Notes under the pieces: model-generated
Database searches by the model: none
What the model saw: the letters and a program-made list of their open reading frames with translations, nothing else
Told to the model about the DNA's origin: nothing
Position numbers and translations under genes: made by a program
Shown: positions 4,118-12,298 of the stretch, in pieces
How the letters are laid out: the number at the start of each line of letters is the position of its first letter
Position numbering within the stretch: position 1 is the first letter of the stretch
From: Candidatus Shapirobacteria bacterium
GTDB taxonomy: Bacteria > Patescibacteriota > Microgenomatia > UBA12405
Assembly (NCBI GenBank): GCA_018500045.2
Contig: JAHBAQ020000070.1
Coordinates: forward strand, 1 to 12,317
Reading direction: 5' to 3'
DNA length: 12,317 bases

Positions 4118-6763
4118 CTATTTTTTAGATTCTTCTACTACCGCTTGTGCTGCAGCTAAACGAGCAATTGGTACTCGGTAAGGTGAGCAAGAGACATAGT
4201 TAAGACCAATTCTGTGACAGAATTTAACTGTCTCAGGGTCTCCACCTTGTTCTCCACAAATACCTACGTTGAGGTGTTTGTTTCCGCTTCTACCTAACTC
4301 TACTGCCATTTTCATTAACTTACCTACACCTTTTTGGTCGACACTCTTGAATGGGTCTTCAACCAAAATCTTTTCGCGTAAATAATCTTTAATGAATTTA
4401 CCCGCATCATCACGACTAAAGCCATAAGTCATTTGAGTTAAATCGTTAGTTCCGAAGGAGAAGAATTCTGCTTCAGCCGCGATTTCGTCAGCCGTAACTG
4501 CTGCTCGAGGAATTTCAATCATAGTACCGATTTCATACTTTAATTCGACACCATAAGATTTCATAGTTTCCTCAATGACTGGAATTAATTTGGCTTTGAG
4601 CCATTTTAATTCTTCCACGTCACCAACTAATGGAATCATAATTTCTGGCACGATTTTTTCACCAGTTTCTTTAGCCAATTCACAAGCTGCTGCCATAATA
4701 GCTTTTACTTGCATTTGATTAATTTCTGGGAAAGTAACACCAAGTCGGCATCCTCTGTGACCCATCATTGGGTTGAATTCGTGAAGAGATTCGACTTTTT
4801 CCTTTAGTTTTTCAAAAGAAATTCCCATTTCTTTTGCCAAAGCTTCAATGTCTTTATCTTCATGAGGTACGAATTCATGTAAAGGTGGATCAAGTAAACG
4901 GATTTTGACTGGCAGACCTTTCATAATTTCAAATAATTGTTTGAAATCGTTCTTTTGCATTGGGAAGATTTTTTCCAAAGCCACTTGTCGTTGTTCGACC
5001 GTGTCAGAAATAATCATTTGGCGAATCGCAAAAATTCTGTCTTCCTCAAAGAACATGTGTTCAGTTCGGCAAAGACCGATACCTTGAGCTCCGAATTCTC
5101 GAGCTACCTTAGCATCTTTTGGAGTATCTGCATTGGTTCTGACACCCAATTTACGAGTTTCATCAGCCCATTTCATCAACTTTTCAAAATCTCCACTCAA
5201 AGTTGCTTCCATAGTCGCCACTTGGCCTAAGAAAACTTCACCGGTTGAACCATCAAGAGTGATAATATCTCCCTCTTTGACCTCGAGATCACCGACTTTG
5301 AACATTTTAGCTTCAGCCAAAACGATAACTTCACCACATCCAGACACACAACATTTACCCATACCTCGGGCCACTACTGCTGCGTGAGAAGTCATACCGC
5401 CACGAGCGGTCAAAATACCCTGAGCCGCATTCATACCAGCTAAATCTTCTGGAGAAGTTTCCGCGCGGACCAAAATGACTTTTTTACCATCTTCAGCCCA
5501 TTTAACTGCTTCTTCAGCGGTAAAGACTACTTGACCATTAGCTGCACCTGGGGATGCTGGCAAACCTTTAGCAATTACTTTAAAACTAGCTTTTGCTTTT
5601 GGATCAAGAGTTGGATGAAGTAATTGATCGAGCTTGTCAGCTTCAACTCTAGTCAAAGCAGTTTTTTCATCAATCATTTTTTCTTCTACCAAATCGACAG
5701 CTACTTTTACCATAGCTGGAGCGGTTCTCTTACCATTTCTGGTTTGAAGAATGAAAAGTTTACCGTTTTCAATGGTAAACTCAACGTCTTGCATATCTTT
5801 GTAATGACCTTCCAATTTTTTGAAAATGTCCATTAATTGATTGAATGCAGTTTCGTTATCTTCTTTAAGAGTCTCGAGTTTCTTTGGAGTTCTAATACCG
5901 GCGACCACATCCTCACCTTGAGCATTCATTAAATACTCACCGTAAGCTTTGTTTTCTCCAGTTGAAGGATTACGAGTGAAAGCCACACCGGTTCCACAAT
6001 CGTCACCCATATTTCCAAAAACCATTGATTGAACGTTGACAGCAGTTCCAAAAATTTTACTTTCATCAATTTTATTCAATTGACGATAAATACAAGCTCG
6101 TGGATTATTCCAAGAACCAAAAACTGCTCCAATAGCTCCATTTAATTGGTCTTCTGAACTTTCGGGAAAGTCTTTACCTTTTTCCAGTTTATAAATTTCT
6201 TTATAACCCTTAACCACTTCTTGCCAATCTTCAGCCGTCATTTGAGTATCTTCTTTGATGCCTTTTTTAGCTTTAACAGAAGTAATTACGTGTTCAAATT
6301 TCTCGTGTTCCAAATTTTCGACCACATTACAGTACATTTGGATAAACCTTCGGTAAGAATCCCAAACGAATCGGGCATTACCAGTTTTTTCTACCATTCC
6401 TGCGACTACTTTTTCATTTAAACCTAAATTTAAAATAGTGTCCATCATTCCTGGCATCGAAGCTGCTGCTCCAGATCGGACTGAAACTAATAATGGATTT
6501 TTTGCATCACCGAATTTTTTACCAGTACTTTCTTCAAGTTTTTTCAAACCCGCATCAATTTGCTCTTTAAGTTCGGCTGGGTATTTTTTCCCATTATTAT
6601 AATAGTATCGGCAAACTTCAGTTGAAATAGTAAACCCGGCCGGAACTGGAATTCCTAAATTGGTCATTTCTGCCAAATTAGCTCCCTTTCCTCCGAGGAT
6701 ATATTTCATATCTTTGTCGCCTTCAGCTTTACCATCGCCGAAAAAGTAGACATATTTATTCAT
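4118..6763 (-). CDS. ppdK: Pyruvate, phosphate dikinase
   Basis: This cytoplasmic enzyme interconverts pyruvate + ATP + Pi with PEP + AMP + PPi, giving a reversible step at the base of glycolysis that can yield ATP or start gluconeogenesis. At 881 residues it is full length for the family. The N-terminal ATP-grasp-like domain shows LGGKGANLAEM, SVRSGAAASMPGMMDTI and FVWDSYRRFIQMY. The swivelling phosphohistidine domain has GGMTSHAAVVARGMG, with catalytic His at about residue 460 preceded by the Thr that PDRP-type regulators phosphorylate in other species. The C-terminal TIM-barrel has GIGLCRTEHMFF, MMGHRGCRLG, EIGTMIEIPRAA, SFGTNDLTQMTYG and the catalytic cysteine in GICGEQGG. I chose ATG at 6763 (MNKYVYFFGDG) because AAGGAAG lies 5 bases upstream; an in-frame ATG 29 codons earlier has no such support and adds a non-family leader. 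The gene is divergent from the surface-protein locus and ends in a terminator. Confidence 0.97.
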   Translation of the reverse strand: MNKYVYFFGDGKAEGDKDMKYILGGKGANLAEMTNLGIPVPAGFTISTEVCRYYYNNGKKYPAELKEQIDAGLKKLEESTGKKFGDAKNPLLVSVRSGAAASMPGMMDTILNLGLNEKVVAGMVEKTGNARFVWDSYRRFIQMYCNVVENLEHEKFEHVITSVKAKKGIKEDTQMTAEDWQEVVKGYKEIYKLEKGKDFPESSEDQLNGAIGAVFGSWNNPRACIYRQLNKIDESKIFGTAVNVQSMVFGNMGDDCGTGVAFTRNPSTGENKAYGEYLMNAQGEDVVAGIRTPKKLETLKEDNETAFNQLMDIFKKLEGHYKDMQDVEFTIENGKLFILQTRNGKRTAPAMVKVAVDLVEEKMIDEKTALTRVEADKLDQLLHPTLDPKAKASFKVIAKGLPASPGAANGQVVFTAEEAVKWAEDGKKVILVRAETSPEDLAGMNAAQGILTARGGMTSHAAVVARGMGKCCVSGCGEVIVLAEAKMFKVGDLEVKEGDIITLDGSTGEVFLGQVATMEATLSGDFEKLMKWADETRKLGVRTNADTPKDAKVAREFGAQGIGLCRTEHMFFEEDRIFAIRQMIISDTVEQRQVALEKIFPMQKNDFKQLFEIMKGLPVKIRLLDPPLHEFVPHEDKDIEALAKEMGISFEKLKEKVESLHEFNPMMGHRGCRLGVTFPEINQMQVKAIMAAACELAKETGEKIVPEIMIPLVGDVEELKWLKAKLIPVIEETMKSYGVELKYEIGTMIEIPRAAVTADEIAAEAEFFSFGTNDLTQMTYGFSRDDAGKFIKDYLREKILVEDPFKSVDQKGVGKLMKMAVELGRSGNKHLNVGICGEQGGDPETVKFCHRIGLNYVSCSPYRVPIARLAAAQAVVEESKK

Positions 6764-6768
6764 ATATT

Positions 6769-6775
6769 CTTCCTT
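6769..6775 (-). promoter_or_regulatory. Shine-Dalgarno of the dikinase gene
   Basis: AAGGAAG on the minus strand lies 5 bases before ATG 6763 and sets the start at that codon rather than at the in-frame ATG at 6850. Confidence 0.7.
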
Positions 6776-6844
6776 ATTAATTTTTAATAACGTCTCTACT
6801 TTAATATAAAAAAGGTTATTTTTCAATAGGAGCCTACCTAATTC

Positions 6845-6873
6845 TTGCAATCATTTCCTGAAAACATTATTCT
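6845..6873 (+). promoter_or_regulatory. Promoter of the first secreted beta-rich protein
   Basis: TTGCAA (6845-6850), a 17-base spacer and TATTCT (6868-6873) form a moderate sigma-70-type promoter. The GTG start is 9 bases after the -10, so the leader would be a few bases at most. No Shine-Dalgarno is visible. Confidence 0.5.
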
Positions 6874-6882
6874 CTTATTAGA

Positions 6883-8343
6883 GTGAAAAATTGTCGATTC
6901 AAAACTTTTATTATTATTACCGCCATTAGTCTTGGATTGTTTTTAGCCAAACCAAAAACTATTAAATCTAATCCCGTTACCAACCTTCGAGACCAACTTT
7001 CATCAGCTCAACTCTCCTATTTCGGCCGTTTGAGTGCTAACAACACCGAAGGCGATTCTCTGATCACCATTATCACCGATTCCGGGTCCGCTCCTTCCAC
7101 TACCAATTACAATTTATTTATTGGCGACACTATTGCCATTGCCCGAGCCACTACCGGCAGTTCTATTTATACTGTTAGTGACATCGCTAATACTAATAGT
7201 ATATTTATTAACACCGGCCTCAATGCCGTCAACACTTTTACTGGGGCTTATGTTGTTGCTACCCGATCAGCCGTCCACAATATTTCCTTTTCTCCCGAAA
7301 GTTCTATTAGTCAAGGTAAATGGCAAATCTTATTAAAAGCCACCAATATTTCTGGAGAAACCCCCAACGATGGTATGCCCGATCAAGGCGGTTTCGATTT
7401 AAATGGACTTTTAGCTTCTGATGTTACTTGTCCGTGGAGTGCTACTGCCTCAGTCGGCACCACTCTTAATATCACCAGTGGTATTGGTCTTGGATCTACT
7501 GGAACTTATCACTTAATCACCTGTGCTTTAGGTACTAATGGTACTAATCCTGTTGGCAGTGGTACTACCGGCACTTTTATTATCGGTAATGTTAATAAAT
7601 TTATTAATCCCTCCCCTGCAACTAATCACACTTTTGGTCAAGCCAACGCGTCTGCTGACACTCATACTCTTATAATTCGTCACACCGATGAAAACGACAA
7701 CATTATTAGTAGTGACACCACTATTGGTAAAATTGCTCTCACTGAATCTGTTTTAGTTACCGCCACTATTGACCCAACTATTACTTTTTACATTGACAAT
7801 ATCGGCGCCACCAATCCTGGTTTTAATCGTTGTGGTGCTAGCCTTTCCTCCGGTGCTTCGAGAACCACTGCTACCAGTGTCAATTTTGGCTCTCTCAGTC
7901 TTGGCCAATTCAACACCCTCGCTCAAAGATTCACTTGTTCCACTAACGCCGCCAATGGTTATACAGTTCAGGTTTTTGAAAAATCACCCCTAACGATCAC
8001 TAACCCCGGTAGCAGTAGCACCATTGCCGACACCAGTTGTGATTCCGGTAGTACCTGTGATATCGATACCAACAACGATTGGGACACTGATGTTAGCAAT
8101 TCTCAATTTGGTTATTCTTTGGAATCTATCAACAGTTCTCCTGTCGCCTTTGAAGCCGGATTTACTTTTTCTGCCAAACCCTTCGGAGTTGGCTATGGCA
8201 ATGCCCGCACCATTATGAGCCGCGGTTCCACTCCATCAACCGAAGATCGTGCTTACATCTGTTACCGCATCACTGCCTCTAATTTTCAGGAAGCTGGTAC
8301 TTACCAAAATCAAATCAATTTTATTGCTACCGCTACTTTTTAA
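6883..8343 (+). CDS. Secreted cysteine-containing beta-rich surface protein, paralogue 1
   Basis: The 486-residue protein starts at GTG and has a signal peptide (basic MKNCRFK, then a hydrophobic core at residues 9-22). The mature part is Thr/Ser/Asn/Gly-rich, with a low charge and many predicted beta strands. It carries the segments NLRDQLSSAQLSYFGRLS (residues 34-51), GKWQILLKA (145-153), ANASADTHTLIIRHTDENDN (254-273), TATIDPTITF and VNFGSLSLGQFNTLAQRFTC (333-352), ending in NFIATATF. There are seven mature cysteines (183, 214, 317, 352, 386, 392, 460), all kept in the paralogue, suggesting disulphides outside the cell. There is no membrane anchor or LPXTG. I do not recognise a named family; such proteins are common in CPR-like genomes and recall WxL-type surface proteins in layout only. 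No terminator follows; its last 11 bases overlap the convergent regulator gene. Confidence 0.85.
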   Translation: MKNCRFKTFIIITAISLGLFLAKPKTIKSNPVTNLRDQLSSAQLSYFGRLSANNTEGDSLITIITDSGSAPSTTNYNLFIGDTIAIARATTGSSIYTVSDIANTNSIFINTGLNAVNTFTGAYVVATRSAVHNISFSPESSISQGKWQILLKATNISGETPNDGMPDQGGFDLNGLLASDVTCPWSATASVGTTLNITSGIGLGSTGTYHLITCALGTNGTNPVGSGTTGTFIIGNVNKFINPSPATNHTFGQANASADTHTLIIRHTDENDNIISSDTTIGKIALTESVLVTATIDPTITFYIDNIGATNPGFNRCGASLSSGASRTTATSVNFGSLSLGQFNTLAQRFTCSTNAANGYTVQVFEKSPLTITNPGSSSTIADTSCDSGSTCDIDTNNDWDTDVSNSQFGYSLESINSSPVAFEAGFTFSAKPFGVGYGNARTIMSRGSTPSTEDRAYICYRITASNFQEAGTYQNQINFIATATF

Positions 8344-8563
8344 GTAAATTTTTCATACAAAAAAGTAAGCACACATCAATTTCCAATATTTTGGCAATTC
8401 TATAAACCACTTTTAACGACGGTCTCCTATTACCATTCTCAATAAACTGAATATATTTTGAACTCAATCCCAACTTCTCCGCCAAATTTTCCTGCGTTAA
8501 GCCCGCTCTTTTTCTATAAAATCTAACTCTTTTGGCTAAAAAAATATCATTCCTCGTCGGCAT
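8333..8563 (-). CDS. XRE/Cro-family helix-turn-helix regulator
   Basis: A 76-residue DNA-binding protein consisting of little more than one HTH_3 domain (about residues 9-66): FLAKRVRFYRKRAGLTQENL, then AEKLGLSSKYIQFIENGNRR and PSLKVVYRIAKILEI. The features LTQENLAEKLGLS and IENG-RRPSL are diagnostic of the Cro/CI fold. The short tail CLLFCMKNLLKK has two cysteines and no effector domain. It lies between two paralogous surface-protein genes on the opposite strand, overlapping the first by 11 bases at the 3' ends and sharing a 145-base divergent promoter region with the second. An autoregulator that also controls the adjacent surface gene is the natural guess, but no operator is proven. Confidence 0.9.
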   Translation of the reverse strand: MPTRNDIFLAKRVRFYRKRAGLTQENLAEKLGLSSKYIQFIENGNRRPSLKVVYRIAKILEIDVCLLFCMKNLLKK

Positions 8564-8580
8564 TATCTATATCTTAATTT

Positions 8581-8589
8581 TTTATACCA
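8581..8589 (-). promoter_or_regulatory. Extended -10 of the regulator gene
   Basis: The minus strand reads TGGTATAAA (TGn-extended -10), 17 bases before ATG 8563. Initiation about 7 bases downstream would leave a leader near 10 bases. There is no Shine-Dalgarno in the interval. Confidence 0.5.
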
Positions 8590-8649
8590 TAATTATGAAC
8601 CAACTGTCTGTATCCTTATCAAAAACAAAAACCCGAAAAAATCATCTCC

Positions 8650-8679
8650 TTGACAACCTTGTTTCCCCAGATATATCTT
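8650..8679 (+). promoter_or_regulatory. Promoter of the second secreted beta-rich protein
   Basis: A perfect TTGACA -35 (8650-8655) is followed, 18 bases later, by TATCTT (8674-8679), with TATATC at 16 bases as an alternative. The ATG at 8709 lies about 30 bases beyond, so this gene should have a short leader. Confidence 0.55.
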
Positions 8680-8708
8680 ATAAATATACATTTATTAAAA
8701 CCAAGAAA

Positions 8709-10151
8709 ATGAATCGCCAGTCAGCTCTCAAAAGTATCCTCTGCTTCGTCTTTTTCCTCCCCCTATTTTTTTACCTCACCGAACCAAAAACAACCCAAGC
8801 TAGTCCTTCAACTGAATTAAAAAATCAACTTTCTCTCGCCCAACTTTCCTATTTTGCCCGTTTAGGCACCGGCAATACCGCCGGCAACTCATTCATTTAT
8901 GTCAATAATACTGGTACTACTCTTTCTATCAACAACTACAACTTAGATATCGGCGACAGTCTTTCTATTCAAAACAGTGTCAGTGGAACCAACGTCTATG
9001 TTGTCAAGGGTATGATCGATGGTAATGGTATTGCCCTCAACACCGCCATTGGTATTAGTAACGTTGCTCCTGGTCTTAGTGTTATCGTTCCTCGTTATTC
9101 TATTCACACTATCTCATTTAAACCTTGGAGTTCGTATCAAGATGGTAAATGGCAGGTTCTCATAAAAGCTAATGGCACTGCCGGCACTAATACTAACGAT
9201 AATTCACCCGATCCTAGTGGTTTTGATCAAGGTAACCTTCTTGCTACTGCTGTTACTTGTCCCTGGGGTGCTGCTACCGCTACCGGTATTGGTACTACAA
9301 TCGTTGTTTCTGGTTCACCTTATCACGTTATCACCTGTCCATTACCAGCTGGCGGCACTAACCCATTAGGCGGTACCGGAAGTACCGGTACAATCGTCAT
9401 CGGAAATGCTACCAATATGCTTTTAAACCCAGCTCCAGCTCCGAACCACGTTATTGGTCAAGCCAATGCCTCAGCTGACACCTACAATTTTATTCTTCGA
9501 CACCTTGATGCTTCCAGTAACGTTATAGACGAAGATACTACCTCCGGTAAAATTGCCGTCACCGAATCTGTCCGGATCACTGCTACCGTCGACCCTACTA
9601 TTACTTTCTCTGTCGGTACTAGTGGTGTTACTACTCCATCTACTTCACTTTGTGGTACTGCCATCGGCAACGGTGCTTCCAATACCACCGCTGCTAGTCT
9701 CGATTTTGGTTCCTTAAATCTTTCCGCTTTCAACAATTTAGCTCAATTTGTTCAATGTACTACCAATGCTAGCAATGGTTACGCCATTCAAACTTTTGAA
9801 TCAGGTCAACTTACTATGCTAGGCGGCAGCACTACTATCCCTGACACTCGATGTGATGGTTCTTGTAATGCCACCACTGCCACCGCTTGGACCACCAATA
9901 CTAGTTCTGGTTTTGGTTATTCGCTTCAGGTTGGTACTACTTCAGCCGGAGCTACTTTGGGTATTACTACTTCAGGTCAATACAAATCCTTCGGTGTTGG
10001 TTATGCCAACGCTCAAACCATCCTTAGTCGTACTAATGTTCCTGCCGGTACCGATTCCGCTTATATCTGTTACCGTATCACTGTTGCCAATGCTCAGCCA
10101 GCAGGTACTTACCAAAACGAAGTTAATTTTATCGCCACCGCTACTTTCTAA
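8709..10151 (+). CDS. Secreted cysteine-containing beta-rich surface protein, paralogue 2
   Basis: The 480-residue protein is a paralogue of the one ending at 8343. It has a signal peptide, MNRQSALKSI plus a hydrophobic core, with probable cleavage after TTQA at about residue 31. The open frame extends upstream to 8532, but I reject that: ATG 8709 gives a proper signal peptide, and the promoter lies inside the extension. The same landmarks recur in order: LKNQLSLAQLSYFARL, GKWQVLIKA, VTCPWGA, QANASADTYNFILRHLD, TATVDPTITF, LDFGSLNLSAFNNLAQFVQC, AYICYRITVANAQPAGTYQN and NFIATATF. Cysteines 184, 210, 315, 350, 382, 386 and 454 match the seven of the paralogue. No anchor is visible, so it must be released or held by partners, perhaps the membrane-anchored protein encoded 54 bases downstream. 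Confidence 0.87.
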   Translation: MNRQSALKSILCFVFFLPLFFYLTEPKTTQASPSTELKNQLSLAQLSYFARLGTGNTAGNSFIYVNNTGTTLSINNYNLDIGDSLSIQNSVSGTNVYVVKGMIDGNGIALNTAIGISNVAPGLSVIVPRYSIHTISFKPWSSYQDGKWQVLIKANGTAGTNTNDNSPDPSGFDQGNLLATAVTCPWGAATATGIGTTIVVSGSPYHVITCPLPAGGTNPLGGTGSTGTIVIGNATNMLLNPAPAPNHVIGQANASADTYNFILRHLDASSNVIDEDTTSGKIAVTESVRITATVDPTITFSVGTSGVTTPSTSLCGTAIGNGASNTTAASLDFGSLNLSAFNNLAQFVQCTTNASNGYAIQTFESGQLTMLGGSTTIPDTRCDGSCNATTATAWTTNTSSGFGYSLQVGTTSAGATLGITTSGQYKSFGVGYANAQTILSRTNVPAGTDSAYICYRITVANAQPAGTYQNEVNFIATATF

Positions 10152-10205
10152 TTTAAAAATAAAGTCTAAAATTAATTAATTTAAAATTAAAAATTAAAAA
10201 TCATT

Positions 10206-11195
10206 GTGAAACCTGCCAAATTAATCACATCAACCCTTCTGCTTGCTACTGGCTATTTGTTATTGACTACTTACCCTGTCCAAGCCGAAGTTTCCACCGG
10301 TCTTTCCGCTATTCCTCCACGTCTCGAAATAGAAGCTAAACCAGACGGAGTTATCACCAAAGGCATCAAAGTTCGTAACGAATCATCAGAATCTAAAACT
10401 ATAAAAGTTAGCGTTCGTGACTTTGTTGTTACCGACAACAAAGGTACTCCTAATTTTCTCGATAATTCAGATAACGAAAACAATCGTTGGGCTGCCAGTT
10501 CCTGGATCCAAATTTCTCCTTCCTCAATCACTGTTAAACCCGGTGAAACCAAAAGTCTTACCATCACAGTTTTACCTCCAACCAATGCCCTTCCCGGTGG
10601 TCACTATGCCGCCGTTATTTACACCCCTGATTCATCTTCTATTGGCAGTGCTACCGGTGCTTCTGTTCAAACTAATGTTGGTACCCTAGTTTACGTTACT
10701 ATTCCAGGTGACATTAATCAAAGTGCTACTGTTCAAACTTTTACTGCTCCCAAATTTTCCGAATTCGGACCAATTAATTTCAAAGCTACTGTCAAAAATT
10801 CCTCTGACATCCACATCCAACCAGCTGGATCTATTGTTGTCAGCAATTGGTTTGGTGGTCAAACCGCTAAATTAGCCATCAAAGAAACTAATATTTTCCC
10901 TTACACTACTAGAAGTTTTGAAAATACTCTCGACAAAAAATGGCTTTTTGGTCGCTACAAAGCCACTCTTAACGCTTTTTACGGCACTGCTGGCGGTCTA
11001 ATGACTGCTACCATTTTCTTCTGGGTAATTCCTTGGAGACTTCTTATCCTTCTGGCTGCTGCCATCGGCATCATTCTCACTCTTATCTTTATCTTCAAAA
11101 ACAAACCCAAAAAAGGTAACCTTTCTGGGAACAATGAAGTTGCCGAACTCGAAAAAGAACTCGAAGCTCTCAAAAAGAAATATAAGGATCAATAA
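10206..11195 (+). CDS. DUF916/WxL-interacting-like surface protein with C-terminal membrane anchor
   Basis: The 329-residue protein starts at GTG with a signal peptide likely cleaved after VQA (residue 27). Residues 34 to about 140 form an Ig-like domain: IPPRLEIEAKPDGVITKGIKV, a WIQISPSSITVKPGETKSL segment, and LPGGHYAAVIYTP at about 129-141, which resembles the hallmark of DUF916 proteins. A second beta domain (about 157-260) follows. Then come a membrane helix at about 272-297 (WRLLILLAAAIGIILTLIFI), a basic stop-transfer and a charged coiled-coil tail, EVAELEKELEALKKKYKDQ, facing the cytoplasm. In Firmicutes, DUF916 proteins are encoded beside WxL proteins and help hold them at the surface. 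By analogy this one may anchor the two secreted paralogues upstream. It follows paralogue 2 by 54 AT-rich bases without a terminator, so co-transcription is likely, and a terminator follows it. Confidence 0.78.
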   Translation: MKPAKLITSTLLLATGYLLLTTYPVQAEVSTGLSAIPPRLEIEAKPDGVITKGIKVRNESSESKTIKVSVRDFVVTDNKGTPNFLDNSDNENNRWAASSWIQISPSSITVKPGETKSLTITVLPPTNALPGGHYAAVIYTPDSSSIGSATGASVQTNVGTLVYVTIPGDINQSATVQTFTAPKFSEFGPINFKATVKNSSDIHIQPAGSIVVSNWFGGQTAKLAIKETNIFPYTTRSFENTLDKKWLFGRYKATLNAFYGTAGGLMTATIFFWVIPWRLLILLAAAIGIILTLIFIFKNKPKKGNLSGNNEVAELEKELEALKKKYKDQ

Positions 11196-11214
11196 AAATA
11201 ATTTAAAAAATTTT

Positions 11215-11239
11215 ACCCCTCCCTTTCGGAGGGGTTTTT
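11215..11239 (+). terminator. Intrinsic terminator whose 3' arm is the next gene's Shine-Dalgarno
   Basis: ACCCCTCC (11215-11222), loop CTTTC and GGAGGGGT form an 8-bp GC-rich stem followed by a run of T (11235-11239). GGAGG in the 3' arm (11228-11232) is 8 bases before ATG 11241, an ideal ribosome-binding distance. So one sequence serves as terminator stem and ribosome-binding site. Confidence 0.85.
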
Positions 11240-11240
11240 G

Positions 11241-12119
11241 ATGCTAAACTTACTTATGTGGCCATTGTTTTTTTTATTTTTTCTAATTCCCCACCCTATT
11301 TTTGCCGCCAATTATTCCTCCAACGCTTCCACTACTATCACTGCTACTATTAATGAAAACCGCGTCACTATTTTTGGTTACACCTCTCCTAATTCCCGAG
11401 TCGAACTAAGTAATGTTAAAATTTTTGCCGCCACCTACAGTGATCCATCAGGCTATTTTCTTTTCGACAAAACTCTCATCCCCAAAAGTACTGCTGACCT
11501 TTGTCTAGTCTCTACTGACAATAGTTCTCGACAAACCACCCCCACTTGTTTTCCCTCACCACCACTTACTAATTATCAAACCAACATCGGACCAATTTTA
11601 CTTCCCCCCACCATTTCACTTGAAGAAGATAATATTAATCCCAACACCACTGTTATTACTTCCGGACAATCTATCCCTAACTCCCAAGTTAGTCTTAGTT
11701 TTTACAAAGTTTCTGATGGTGCTAAGTCTTTTGTTAAATCCGCTTACGCTTATTCTTTACCATCAATTACTGCTACTACTGACAAATCTGGTAATTTTAG
11801 TCTCACTCTACCCACAGCCTATTCTAGCGACTACCGTCTCTATGCTTCAGCTAAATTTAATGACAATTACTCCCCCAAATCCAACACTCTAATCTATATC
11901 CTACCCTCACTTTTCTATCTCTTTTTGCAACAATATCCTTTCATAAAATTCCTCCTCCCTTTACTTATCCTCACCTTAATTGTTTTCTTTTATCTCCTCC
12001 ATCTCCAAAAACCAAAATCATCAAAATTTCTCCCCGCCATCAGAAATTTCTTTCCTACCGTCCGTCGTATCTCCCCTGCCATTACCGTTTGTCAAACCAA
12101 ACCCCGTCAATCAAAGTAA
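11241..12119 (+). CDS. Secreted/membrane-anchored protein with two Ig-like modules
   Basis: The protein has about 292 residues. It has a signal peptide with a very hydrophobic core (LLMWPLFFLFFLIPHPIFA, cut before ANYSS). Two similar beta modules follow: residues about 32-90, with VTIFGYTSPNSRVELSN and YSDPSGYFLF, and about 130-210, with VITSGQSIPNSQVSLSF and TTDKSGNFSLTLP. The repeated 'N-SQV-L ... D-SG-F' pattern is typical of bacterial Ig-like or carboxypeptidase-regulatory-like surface domains. The C-terminus has one or two membrane segments (about 218-231 and 234-256) and a basic cytoplasmic tail. I place the start at ATG 11241 because GGAGG lies 8 bases upstream; TTG at 11238 and ATG at 11256 are alternatives. 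It is probably a wall- or surface-associated member of the same locus. No catalytic motif is visible. Confidence 0.75.
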   Translation: MLNLLMWPLFFLFFLIPHPIFAANYSSNASTTITATINENRVTIFGYTSPNSRVELSNVKIFAATYSDPSGYFLFDKTLIPKSTADLCLVSTDNSSRQTTPTCFPSPPLTNYQTNIGPILLPPTISLEEDNINPNTTVITSGQSIPNSQVSLSFYKVSDGAKSFVKSAYAYSLPSITATTDKSGNFSLTLPTAYSSDYRLYASAKFNDNYSPKSNTLIYILPSLFYLFLQQYPFIKFLLPLLILTLIVFFYLLHLQKPKSSKFLPAIRNFFPTVRRISPAITVCQTKPRQSK

Positions 12120-12148
12120 ATATAAAACAAAATTTGTTAAACTTAAGT

Positions 12149-12298
12149 GTGAAATCCGCTAAATACTTAATCATCATCGGTTTTCTCTCTGTTGCCTTAA
12201 TTGCCTCCATTTTCCTTATTACCAAAACCACTACCACTTATCAACGAGCCGCTTCAACTTCTTCATCAATTATTTTAGAAAATTCTTATCTCTTCGCC
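12149..12298 (+). CDS. Secreted or membrane-anchored protein, N-terminal fragment
   Basis: GTG at 12149 opens a frame that runs into the end adapter, leaving about 50 genuine residues. They begin with basic MKSAKY, then a long hydrophobic stretch LIIIGFLSVALIASIFLI, then a Thr/Ser-rich segment TKTTTTYQRAASTSSS. It may be a signal peptide or a membrane anchor; the function cannot be told from this piece. It uses the same GTG-AAA start style as two genes upstream and follows the previous stop by 29 bases, so it likely belongs to the same locus. TAAACT, 5 bases before GTG, is a weak candidate -10. Confidence 0.6.

Noticed and set aside
6764..6850. Upstream in-frame ATG extending the dikinase by 29 residues
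   Set aside because: The extension does not resemble the family's N-terminus, and AAGGAAG sits 5 bases before ATG 6763, where the protein begins as expected.
8532..8708. 59-residue N-terminal extension of the second surface protein
   Set aside because: It overlaps the regulator gene on the other strand and the TTGACA promoter, and would bury the signal peptide that begins at ATG 8709.
9482..9736. 84-residue open frame antisense to the second surface protein
   Set aside because: It is a low-complexity shadow of a Thr/Ser/Ala-rich gene with a strong family match on the plus strand, and no promoter or ribosome site was seen.
10152..10205. Promoter or origin-like signal in the AT-rich gap with repeated TTAAAAAT
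   Set aside because: The bases are too low in complexity to call. The two flanking genes are most simply co-transcribed.
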